From: Spirochaetales bacterium
GTDB taxonomy: Bacteria > Spirochaetota > Spirochaetia > SPDA01
Reading direction: 5' to 3'
NCBI GenBank assembly: GCA_004525155.1
Contig: SPDA01000185.1
Location: forward strand, 1 to 5,416
DNA: 5,416 bases
Shown here: positions 1-5,416 of the stretch, piece by piece
How positions within the stretch are numbered: the first letter of the stretch is position 1
Layout of the letters: each line of letters begins with the position of its first letter
Notes under the pieces: model-generated
Seen by the model: the letters and a program-made list of their open reading frames with translations, nothing else
Database searches by the model: none
What the model was told of the DNA's origin: nothing
Made by a program: the position numbers and the translations under genes

Positions 1-1
1 A

Positions 2-1708
2 ATAGTTATCGCAGCTTTGGGAGCCTGTGTCTTTTTTCTATATCCCACCATAAAATGGTATTTCTTTACCGACCGGGACGAAAAGACCATCATATCCAGC
101 TCCAAGCAGCAGATAATGGATTATGCCATCAAGCAGGCTGGGGAGGGGTTGTCCGAATTGAAATCCCTGGTAAAGTCGGATCCTGGACAGATGGTGCCAG
201 AAAAATACGGTTTCCTGCTGGAAGCCGCGAAAACAGAGTATAAAAATTTAAAGGAGCCCCAGCCGAAAACCTGGAATATGGAGACTCTTCTGGCTGCCTT
301 TAAAAACGAGACGGCCCTCAGGACAAAGATCGAGGACCACTACAGAAACCGCATCCTGAAACTGAAGGACCAGTCTGCAAACATTCTGCAGCTTGGTCTG
401 GACCTTTCCGGAGGAATGAGCGTACTTCTTGAAGCGGATATGTCGAGCCTTGCAAAGCGTCTTGACCACGAGCCTTCTGCCGAGGATAAAAGCGCCGCCG
501 TAGACAGGGCCATGGAGGTTCTCAACAACCGGATAGACAAGTTCGGGGTTACCGAGCCGCAGATACGGCGGCAGGGAACCGAACAGATATCCATAGAAAT
601 ACCGGGCGCCGCGGATCCGGAACGGGTCCAGTCCTTCCTTCTCGGCAAGGGGAGCCTCAATTTTCATATTGTAGACGATGAAGTTACCCAGCAGCTGAAT
701 GATTACATCGCCCAGAACCCCAGCCTTGTGCTGGGTGACGGCAGTGACGTAGTCCAGCCGGCTTTCCTGCCGGCGGGTACCGTTGTACGCGGTTTCTACA
801 AAAAGGACAAATACGGCATCGACCGGAGGCAGAATTATCTCGCCATCACCGCGGAACCGGGGTTGGCCGGAGAACACATTCGTGAAGCCCAGGTGGGTAA
901 CGACCCGGTAACGGGACAGCCGGTCATCAACTTTGTTTTGGACAGTGAAGGCGGTGAAATCTTCTTTAAGATGACGAGCGCCAATGTTAAAAAGACCCTC
1001 GCCATTGTCCTGGACGACAAGGTTAAGGCGGGCGCAAGAATATCGGAGCCGATACGGGAATCTGTACGGATGACCGGTTTTGACAGGAAAGAGGCGCAGG
1101 ATATCGCCCTTGTCTTAAGGACAGGTGCCATGCCCGTGGACCTGAAAATAGCGAACCTTCAGGCAATCGGCGCATCCCTCGGAGAGGACACGGTGCGGCT
1201 GGGTTTAAGGGCCATGGCTCTCGGTTTCGGTATGGTTATAATTTTCATGCTGCTCTACTACAAGGGAGCCGGTTTTGTCGCCGATATAACCCAGATACTC
1301 AACCTCTATATAATTATTTCAATTCTCTCGGCTTTCAACCTTACCCTGACGCTGACCAGCATCGCCGGTCTCGTGCTTACCATCGGTATGGCGGTTGATG
1401 CCAATGTAATCATCTACGAACGTATCAAAGAGGAATACAGACTTGGAAAATCCGCTGAAGCCTCGGTCAAGGCGGGTTACAAAAAAGCCTTCTGGACCAT
1501 CATGGACTCCAACCTTACCACGTTCATAGCGGCGATCTTCCTGTCTCAGCTCGGTTCCGGACCCATTCAGGGCTTCGCTTATACTCTGGCCGTCGGTATT
1601 GTTTCCTCCATGTTCACCTCCCTGGTCGTGTCGAGACTTATGTTCGATTTCGGCGTTGATGTTCTGCGAATAAAACGGCTCAGCATTACCTGGAGAAAAG
1701 TCCAATGA
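2..1708 (+). CDS. secD: Protein translocase subunit SecD, 5'-partial
   Basis: SecD is an inner-membrane subunit of the Sec export machinery. With SecF it uses the ion-motive force to pull preproteins out on the periplasmic side after SecA/SecYEG translocation. The frame is open to the left edge, and the codons before the TTG at 17 encode IVIAA, continuing a hydrophobic first membrane segment, so the true start lies just outside the window. Counting from that TTG as residue 1: a charged, helix-rich stretch covers about 20-120; the family motif LGLDLSGG is at 126-133; a P1-type domain with NNRIDKFGV (170-178) and IPGAADPERV (195-204) follows. Five C-terminal membrane segments lie near 396-416, 421-441, 446-467, 499-512 and 517-540. 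Asp461 in GMAVDANV matches the conserved transmembrane aspartate of the proton-conducting site (D340 in Thermus SecDF). The length, at least 568 residues, is normal. It overlaps secF by 4 bases. Identification is secure. Confidence 0.97.
   Translation: MVIAALGACVFFLYPTIKWYFFTDRDEKTIISSSKQQIMDYAIKQAGEGLSELKSLVKSDPGQMVPEKYGFLLEAAKTEYKNLKEPQPKTWNMETLLAAFKNETALRTKIEDHYRNRILKLKDQSANILQLGLDLSGGMSVLLEADMSSLAKRLDHEPSAEDKSAAVDRAMEVLNNRIDKFGVTEPQIRRQGTEQISIEIPGAADPERVQSFLLGKGSLNFHIVDDEVTQQLNDYIAQNPSLVLGDGSDVVQPAFLPAGTVVRGFYKKDKYGIDRRQNYLAITAEPGLAGEHIREAQVGNDPVTGQPVINFVLDSEGGEIFFKMTSANVKKTLAIVLDDKVKAGARISEPIRESVRMTGFDRKEAQDIALVLRTGAMPVDLKIANLQAIGASLGEDTVRLGLRAMALGFGMVIIFMLLYYKGAGFVADITQILNLYIIISILSAFNLTLTLTSIAGLVLTIGMAVDANVIIYERIKEEYRLGKSAEASVKAGYKKAFWTIMDSNLTTFIAAIFLSQLGSGPIQGFAYTLAVGIVSSMFTSLVVSRLMFDFGVDVLRIKRLSITWRKVQ
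1692..1696 (+). promoter_or_regulatory. Ribosome binding site of secF
   Basis: GGAGA lies inside the end of secD, 8 nt before the secF ATG at 1705. It supports that ATG as the start although the gene overlaps secD. The ATGA overlap also allows ribosomes ending secD to restart on secF, which would keep the two subunits in balance. Confidence 0.75.
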
Positions 1709-3105
1709 AAAAAGTAATCAAGTTCATGAACCTGCGGGTTCTGTTTGTTATTATCTCGGTAGTGCTCATCCTGGGCGGTGCCGTTGGAACGATACTGCGG
1801 GGCGGATTCAATCTTGGTATCGATTTTCAGGCCGGTCTGACCATGAGGGTTCAGGTTACGGAAAATGCCTTCACCATTACCTACACGGGTGAAGGAAACG
1901 CATCCTTCAACATCAACCGGACCGATGTAGCGGTGAATATCACCGGTACGGAAGCGAGTGATCAGGAATATATCTTCAGGTTTGAAGATTATACTAATCT
2001 CAGGTCCCTCCGGGATGCGCTGCAGTCAATACCCGGTATAAGCACCGAGCTTGCCGCCGACGAAAACAGGAGGGCCGACCGGCTCATCAACATAAACAGT
2101 CCAGTCAGCCTGACCCGTGCGGGCTATACAGCCCATGTTCTTCCCCAGGCGGACAGCGAAATCTTCGCTCCTATCTCCAGCATGCGGGAAGCCCTGAGCA
2201 GTCTCGGAGGCGCGCAGATAACAATTGTCGGGCCGGGGATTAACCAGGAATATACCATACGCACCCAGGACTCGGGAGAAATTGAGAATTTCAGCGATGA
2301 AATGTCCACCCGCATACAATCGCTTTTGGCCGGTTATTTTTCCAAGGGTGTGATACTCGTTAACCAGACGGATTATGTCGGTCCCCGTTTCTCGAAGGAC
2401 CTGGGTAAGCAGACTTTCTACCTTACCGGTATCGCCCTGATTCTTATTCTGGGTTACGCCTGGTTCAGGTTCAAGCTAGGCTACGCGGTCAGCGCCATTA
2501 TAGCCCTGCTGCACGACGCCCTGTTCATGATAGGTGTTATAGGAACTTTTCAAATTGAAGTTTCAACAGCCACCATCGCTGCTGTTCTGACCATTGTCGG
2601 GTACTCGATAAACGATACTATCGTAGTGTATGACAGAGTCAGGGAAAACGTGACGCTCATGAGGGATACGGATTTCGAGACCATCATCAACACCAGTATT
2701 TCACAGTCCATGAGCAGGTCGCTCATGACTTCCTTCACGACGATTCTGGCGGTATCGGCTATTTATATTTTTGCAGCCGGGACAGTCAAGGTTTTCGCTC
2801 TCAACATGATAATTGGTATTGTTATAGGTACCTATTCCTCCATGTTCATAGCTTCGCCGATTCTTCTCGGATGGACTAATTCAAAAAACCGCCGCAAACA
2901 CAGCAAGGAAGAAATGAAATTCGGCAAGCATGCTGAAAAGCTGCTTCCCGCAGGGAAACCCGGGGATAACGGCAGCGGCGGAGAGCCGGATGCCGCGGGC
3001 GCGAAGGAAGTTTCAGTTTCTGTCGAACGTAAACTCCAAGGGCCGCAGCTCATTGAAAGAAAGCCGCCCAAACTTAAGAAAAAACCGAAGAGTAAAAAGC
3101 ACTGA
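1705..3105 (+). CDS. secF: Protein translocase subunit SecF, with long periplasmic domain and basic tail
   Basis: SecF is the partner of SecD in the ion-driven export motor of the inner membrane. The ATG overlaps the secD TGA and has a good ribosome binding site. Membrane segment 1 is at about residues 10-31. It is followed by the SecF-type motif GIDFQAG (38-44), in which Ala43 replaces the usual second-last Gly. The periplasmic region runs to about 232, roughly 200 residues, clearly longer than in E. coli SecF. Five more membrane segments lie near 238-257, 261-283, 287-305, 339-358 and 362-390. Asp304 in GYSINDTIVVYDR and Arg338 in SMSRSL are 34 residues apart, the same spacing as the functional D637/R671 pair of Thermus SecDF, so the motor site looks intact. 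The protein ends with a hydrophilic cytoplasmic tail (391-466) rich in Lys, Pro and Gly, ending in KKKPKSKKH. At 466 residues it is much longer than the usual 300-320. The family call is secure. Confidence 0.96.
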   Translation: MKKVIKFMNLRVLFVIISVVLILGGAVGTILRGGFNLGIDFQAGLTMRVQVTENAFTITYTGEGNASFNINRTDVAVNITGTEASDQEYIFRFEDYTNLRSLRDALQSIPGISTELAADENRRADRLININSPVSLTRAGYTAHVLPQADSEIFAPISSMREALSSLGGAQITIVGPGINQEYTIRTQDSGEIENFSDEMSTRIQSLLAGYFSKGVILVNQTDYVGPRFSKDLGKQTFYLTGIALILILGYAWFRFKLGYAVSAIIALLHDALFMIGVIGTFQIEVSTATIAAVLTIVGYSINDTIVVYDRVRENVTLMRDTDFETIINTSISQSMSRSLMTSFTTILAVSAIYIFAAGTVKVFALNMIIGIVIGTYSSMFIASPILLGWTNSKNRRKHSKEEMKFGKHAEKLLPAGKPGDNGSGGEPDAAGAKEVSVSVERKLQGPQLIERKPPKLKKKPKSKKH

Positions 3106-3111
3106 AAATAG

Positions 3112-3145
3112 AAAGCCGCCGTTTTGATACGGCGGCTTTTTTTTT
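3112..3145 (+). terminator. Intrinsic terminator of the secDF operon
   Basis: A perfect 11-bp stem (3112-3122 with 3129-3139), GC-rich in its core, encloses the 6-nt loop TTTGAT. A run of nine T starts at 3137. It begins 7 nt after the secF stop codon, so secF is the last gene of its operon. Read on the other strand, the hairpin is followed by the T-rich CTATTTTC, so weak termination from the right is also possible. Confidence 0.93.
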
Positions 3146-3187
3146 GGCACCTTTTAAAAACCCTGATTTGGGTTTTTAAAAGGTGCC
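3146..3187. repeat. Perfect 18-bp inverted repeat, 6-nt loop
   Basis: The arms 3146-3163 (GGCACC...AACCC) and 3170-3187 (GGGTT...GGTGCC) are perfectly complementary over 18 bp with the loop TGATTT. The repeat starts directly after the T-run of the secDF terminator. Neither strand has a T-tract after it, so it is not a standard terminator. It could fold as a stable hairpin in RNA or single-stranded DNA, block exonucleases at the 3' end of either transcript, or be part of a dispersed palindromic element. Confidence 0.85.
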
Positions 3188-3189
3188 TC

Positions 3190-3240
3190 GCAGTTTTGCG
3201 ATGTATTTACATTGAAAGAATGTATTAGCTGCAAAACTGC
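3190..3240. repeat. Bipartite inverted repeat, GCAGTTTTGC / GCAAAACTGC
   Basis: Outer 10-bp arms at 3190-3199 and 3231-3240 are perfectly complementary. A second stem, TACATT (3208-3213) with AATGTA (3219-3224), lies between them around the 5-nt loop GAAAG. The unpaired sides are unequal (8 and 6 nt), giving a stem-bulge-stem shape. Each outer arm also holds a short palindrome of its own (CGCA/TGCG and TGCA/TGCA), so alternative folds are possible. No open reading frame covers it. The function is unknown. Confidence 0.7.
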
Positions 3241-3254
3241 ACTTTCCAATCGAA

Positions 3255-3284
3255 GACATCGAAAAGCTGAAGTTTTTTGATGTC
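3255..3284 (-). terminator. Weak hairpin after the ACT-domain gene, possible terminator
   Basis: GACATC (3255-3260) pairs with GATGTC (3279-3284), and the A-rich and T-rich inner flanks extend the stem to 11 positions. One pair is a G-U wobble on the + strand and an A-C mismatch on the - strand. The loop is about 8 nt. It lies 4 nt beyond the stop codon of the minus-strand gene, where a terminator is expected, but no T-run follows in that direction. It may act as a poor terminator or a 3'-end stabilising hairpin. Confidence 0.4.
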
Positions 3285-3288
3285 CCCT

Positions 3289-4026
3289 TTAGAATTTTTT
3301 TCCGTGGACCTGTAAAAGGTTGAACTGGCCTATGTGGCTTATGAGCATGACGGACATGACACCCGCTTCCGTCGGGTCGGAAACGACGAGGTCCGCGGCT
3401 TTAGTGACTGAACCTGCCATGTTGAGCGCTATGACGGGTATTCCGTATTCCCTGCGGAGTTCGTTTACAGCGACGGTAATATCCCCGCCCATGAGGGAGC
3501 CGGCAAGAACGAGTATGGCGGCGCGGTGCAGCCTGCCTACGGCCCTCACCGCCTGGGCGACTTCCTTTTCGCCGACCACGGCAACCGTGTCGATGGAGAT
3601 TGTCTCTCCCCTGATATTGTGCCTGTCCGCCTCCGCAATGGCGCCGTGGGCCACCTGGGCGACCTGGGCGCCGCCTCCGAGCACGATGACTCGTTTGCCG
3701 TAGGTCTGCCGGAAGGAAGGACGGAGGAGCACTTTTTTAATCGATTTGATTTTGGAAAGCCCTTTGATATAAAAATCAGCATCCTGCTGGGGATCGGAAA
3801 GGGATACAATCTGGATGAGGGCCCGGACAGCCCCGTCGTATTCGGACCAGGACTGGAAATAATTTACGGACCCGCCGGAATTCGTTACGAAGGTTGTTAT
3901 ATCCGCCAGCAGCCCCGTACGATCGGAGGCGAGAATTTCGAAAGCGTCGCCGGAGATCACGTCGAGGGCCGAATGCTGTTTGAGCCAGAGGTATCTTGTT
4001 TTAAGGAGTTCCGGCAGGTAGGGCAT
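3289..4026 (-). CDS. ACT domain protein with DUF5612-like C-terminal domain, function unknown
   Basis: This is a soluble 245-residue protein without signal peptide or membrane segments. Residues about 27-101 form an ACT domain: DRTGLLADIT (35-44) matches the loop and first helix of this small-molecule, usually amino-acid, binding fold. The second part (110-238) opens with the glycine-rich strand-turn KRVIVLGGGAQ (111-121), then EADRHNIRGE (132-141), LVLAGSLMGGDI (172-183) and ALNMAGSV (200-207), and ends with a DPTEAGVMSVM stretch (217-227). From memory this resembles the uncharacterised family DUF5612, known mainly from archaeal ACT proteins; no search was made. I see no catalytic motif. The ATG is the first start codon available in this frame and lies 2 nt after the efp stop. 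The only Shine-Dalgarno-like GGAG is 17 nt away, so translation is probably coupled to efp. A regulatory or sensing role is plausible but unproven. Confidence 0.88.
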   Translation of the reverse strand: MPYLPELLKTRYLWLKQHSALDVISGDAFEILASDRTGLLADITTFVTNSGGSVNYFQSWSEYDGAVRALIQIVSLSDPQQDADFYIKGLSKIKSIKKVLLRPSFRQTYGKRVIVLGGGAQVAQVAHGAIAEADRHNIRGETISIDTVAVVGEKEVAQAVRAVGRLHRAAILVLAGSLMGGDITVAVNELRREYGIPVIALNMAGSVTKAADLVVSDPTEAGVMSVMLISHIGQFNLLQVHGKKF

Positions 4027-4028
4027 GG

Positions 4029-4592
4029 TCAGGTGTTGACCCGCTCCACATATTCTTTTGTTTCCGTGTTTACCATGATTTTTTCGCCCTGCTTGATGAA
4101 AAGCGGCACACGCACCTCGAGACCGGTTTCCAGCTTCACCGTTTTAGTAGCGCCTGTAACCGTGTCGCCCTTGACGCCTTCACCCGCCTGGACCACGGTA
4201 TAGACGATTTTATAGGGGATCTTGATATCGATGGGTTTTTCATCCCAGAAAACGACCCTGAACGTTTCGCCTTCCTTCATGAACTGCTGCCTATCCTCAA
4301 ATCCTTCCAGGGGAATAAGAAACTGTTCATAAGATTCGTTGTCCATGAAATGGTAACCGTCGCTGTCGGCGTACATGAACTGGCAATCCTTGTCCGCTAC
4401 TGCTATTTCCTCCGCTGATTCCTGGGATTTCATTACCTGTTTGAGTACCTGACCTGTAATCAGGTTTTTTAATTTGAGCCGTACAAAGGCTGAGCCCTTG
4501 CCGGGGCTGACGAATTCTCTTTCCACCACGGCGTAGGGGTCTTCCTTGATGAGCAAAAACATGCCTTTGTCTATGGATCCTGCTTTTATCAT
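4029..4592 (-). CDS. efp: Translation elongation factor P
   Basis: EF-P binds between the P and E sites of ribosomes stalled on consecutive prolines and promotes peptide bond formation. The 187-residue length is typical. An N-terminal KOW-like domain covers about 1-60, a first OB domain about 66-126 and a second OB domain about 128-185. The tip loop SPGKGSAF carries Lys32, the position modified by beta-lysylation in E. coli (K34) or 5-aminopentanolylation in Bacillus (K32). The arginine of the rhamnosylated type is absent. The C-terminal signature is recognisable in KGDTVTGATK followed by VRVPLFIKQGEKI. The ATG at 4592 has AAAGGA 5 nt upstream and a consensus promoter further up. The downstream ACT gene begins 2 nt after the stop, so the two form an operon. 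No gene for an EF-P-modifying enzyme is in the window. Confidence 0.97.
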   Translation of the reverse strand: MIKAGSIDKGMFLLIKEDPYAVVEREFVSPGKGSAFVRLKLKNLITGQVLKQVMKSQESAEEIAVADKDCQFMYADSDGYHFMDNESYEQFLIPLEGFEDRQQFMKEGETFRVVFWDEKPIDIKIPYKIVYTVVQAGEGVKGDTVTGATKTVKLETGLEVRVPLFIKQGEKIMVNTETKEYVERVNT

Positions 4593-4597
4593 ACTAT

Positions 4598-4603
4598 TCC
4601 TTT
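4598..4603 (-). promoter_or_regulatory. Ribosome binding site of efp
   Basis: On the minus strand AAAGGA ends 5 nt before the ATG at 4592. It sits in a very A-rich, probably unstructured leader, which fits efficient translation of an abundant factor and supports this start. Confidence 0.75.
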
Positions 4604-4634
4604 TTATTATTTTTCAAGAATATAAAATTGCTTT

Positions 4635-4664
4635 ATTATAGAAACCTCTAATTCCTTCTGTCAA
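4635..4664 (-). promoter_or_regulatory. Consensus housekeeping-sigma promoter for efp
   Basis: On the minus strand a perfect -35 hexamer TTGACA (4664-4659) and a perfect -10 hexamer TATAAT (4640-4635) are separated by 18 nt. Transcription should start near 4628, giving a leader of about 35 nt before the efp ATG. The -35 box begins only 17 nt after the metA stop codon. efp and the ACT gene can therefore be transcribed independently of metA, although I see no terminator that would stop metA transcripts running in. Confidence 0.8.
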
Positions 4665-4681
4665 GCTTAATGCCCCTGCGG

Positions 4682-5416
4682 TCAATATATCTGGTCAAGA
4701 TCGTAAGGTGTCAGCTGGTAGACGTAGTAATTGAGCCAGTTGGAAAACAGCAGGTTTGCGTGGCTTCTCCATCGCACAACCGGAGGTTGTGAAGGGTCAT
4801 CCGCCGGAAAATAATTTTTCGGTACATCGATGGGAATCCCTTTATCCACGTCCCGTTCATACTCGCCTTTTAGGGTCAAAGGATCGTATTCCGAATGACC
4901 CGTGACGAAGATCCTTCTGCTGTCGCTGGAGGTAACGAGATATACGCCCGCTTCCTCGGATTCGGAAACCAGGGTCAATTCCGGCACTTTCCGAATATCC
5001 TCCGCCCGGACTTCCGTGTGCCTCGAATGGGGCGCAAGGAAAATGTCGTCGAATCCGCGGACTATGGGAATGTTCTTGTCCGACATGGTGTGGGAAAAAA
5101 CCCCGAACATTTTTTTAGGGAGAGGATATTTGGGTACCCCGTAGTAGTAATAAAGACCTGCCTGGGCCGCCCAGCAGACGAACATGGTGGAGGTTACGCG
5201 GTGCTCGGACCAGTCCATTATTTCCGTAAGCTCTTTCCAGTACTTGACTTCGTCGAAATGTATCTGTTCCACCGGGGCGCCGGTAATTATCATACCGTCG
5301 AATTTTTCATCCTTTACCTGGGAGAACGTTTTGTAGAATAACTGCAGATGCTCTATCGGCGTATGGCTGGTAGTGTGGCTTTCCGTATGGACAAGTTCCA
5401 CCTCTACCTGCAGCGG
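4682..5416 (-). CDS. metA: Homoserine O-acyltransferase MetA (predicted acetyl-CoA type), 5'-partial
   Basis: MetA acylates the hydroxyl group of homoserine, the first committed step of methionine synthesis, in the cytoplasm. The frame is open to the right edge and starts with PLQVEVELV, which aligns at about residue 62 of E. coli MetA, so some 60 N-terminal residues are outside. The GTG at 5401 is internal, not a start. Counting from it, Cys76 in FVCWAAQA matches the E. coli nucleophile Cys142. His169 and Glu171 in VTGHSEYD match His235 and Glu237 of the catalytic site, and Arg183 matches Arg249. No gaps are needed between these points. TGAPVEQ carries Glu45 at E. coli position 111, where E. 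coli has Gly; Glu there has been linked to acetyl-CoA use, so the product is probably O-acetylhomoserine. The C-terminus (NWLNYYVYQ...TPYDL) is intact. The stop is followed after 89 nt by efp. Family certain; acyl donor inferred. Confidence 0.96.
   Translation of the reverse strand, partial: PLQVEVELVHTESHTTSHTPIEHLQLFYKTFSQVKDEKFDGMIITGAPVEQIHFDEVKYWKELTEIMDWSEHRVTSTMFVCWAAQAGLYYYYGVPKYPLPKKMFGVFSHTMSDKNIPIVRGFDDIFLAPHSRHTEVRAEDIRKVPELTLVSESEEAGVYLVTSSDSRRIFVTGHSEYDPLTLKGEYERDVDKGIPIDVPKNYFPADDPSQPPVVRWRSHANLLFSNWLNYYVYQLTPYDLDQIY

Noticed and set aside
17..19. TTG as the start codon of secD
   Set aside because: The frame stays open to the window edge, and the preceding residues IVIAA continue the first membrane segment, so the true start is further upstream.
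248..877. 209-codon open frame on the - strand
   Set aside because: It is antisense to well-conserved secD sequence, and its product shows no domain.
1319..1705. 128-codon open frame on the - strand
   Set aside because: It is a mirror of the SecD membrane region; its composition is explained by the complement of hydrophobic codons.
3190..3240. Integron attC site
   Set aside because: The imperfect palindrome is suggestive, but the core sites of attC are not seen and no integrase or cassette lies nearby.
3112..3284. CRISPR array
   Set aside because: The repeats are inverted, differ from one another, and have no regular spacers.
3526..4203. 225-codon open frame on the + strand
   Set aside because: It lies antisense to the ACT gene and the end of efp, both of which have clear family features. 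Its own product has no recognisable motif.
4593..4634. Riboswitch ahead of efp
   Set aside because: The predicted leader of about 35 nt is too short and too AT-rich, and shows no stable structure.
4895..5341. 148-codon open frame on the + strand
   Set aside because: It is antisense to the catalytic part of metA, with no motif of its own.
5399..5401. GTG as the start codon of metA
   Set aside because: The upstream in-frame residues PLQVE match the family, and about 60 conserved N-terminal residues are still missing.

Overview
The window reads as a chromosomal housekeeping segment of a bacterium, most likely a spirochaete of the Treponema/Spirochaeta kind. That placement is an inference from how the SecD, SecF and MetA proteins read and from the moderate GC content; no search was run. 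There are five protein genes. Two are cut by the window edges, and I see no RNA gene, insertion sequence, phage gene or CRISPR array.

Left half, + strand (2-3105): the end of an operon for the SecDF protein-export motor. secD lacks only its first few codons, and secF overlaps its stop by the four bases ATGA. A strong intrinsic terminator follows secF at once. SecF is long for its family, with an enlarged periplasmic domain and a lysine-rich cytoplasmic tail of about 76 residues.

Middle (3106-3288): 183 bp between convergent gene ends. It is filled almost completely by four consecutive inverted repeats. Only the first is a textbook terminator. The second is a perfect 18-bp hairpin without a T-tract, and the third is a bipartite palindrome. 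They may be a dispersed palindromic element rather than simple termination signals.

Right half, - strand (reading 5416 to 3289): metA, cut by the right edge, then efp (translation elongation factor P), then a 245-codon gene with an ACT domain joined to a conserved C-terminal domain of unknown function (resembling DUF5612). efp has its own promoter with perfect -35 and -10 hexamers in the short metA-efp gap. The ACT gene starts 2 nt after the efp stop and probably depends on efp translation.

Functionally, SecDF pulls exported proteins across the inner membrane using the ion gradient, EF-P relieves ribosome stalling at polyproline, and MetA acylates homoserine in methionine synthesis. MetA carries the Glu associated with acetyl-CoA rather than succinyl-CoA use. 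The least understood gene is the ACT/DUF5612 protein. Its place beside efp and metA suggests an amino-acid-responsive regulator, but this is only a hypothesis.
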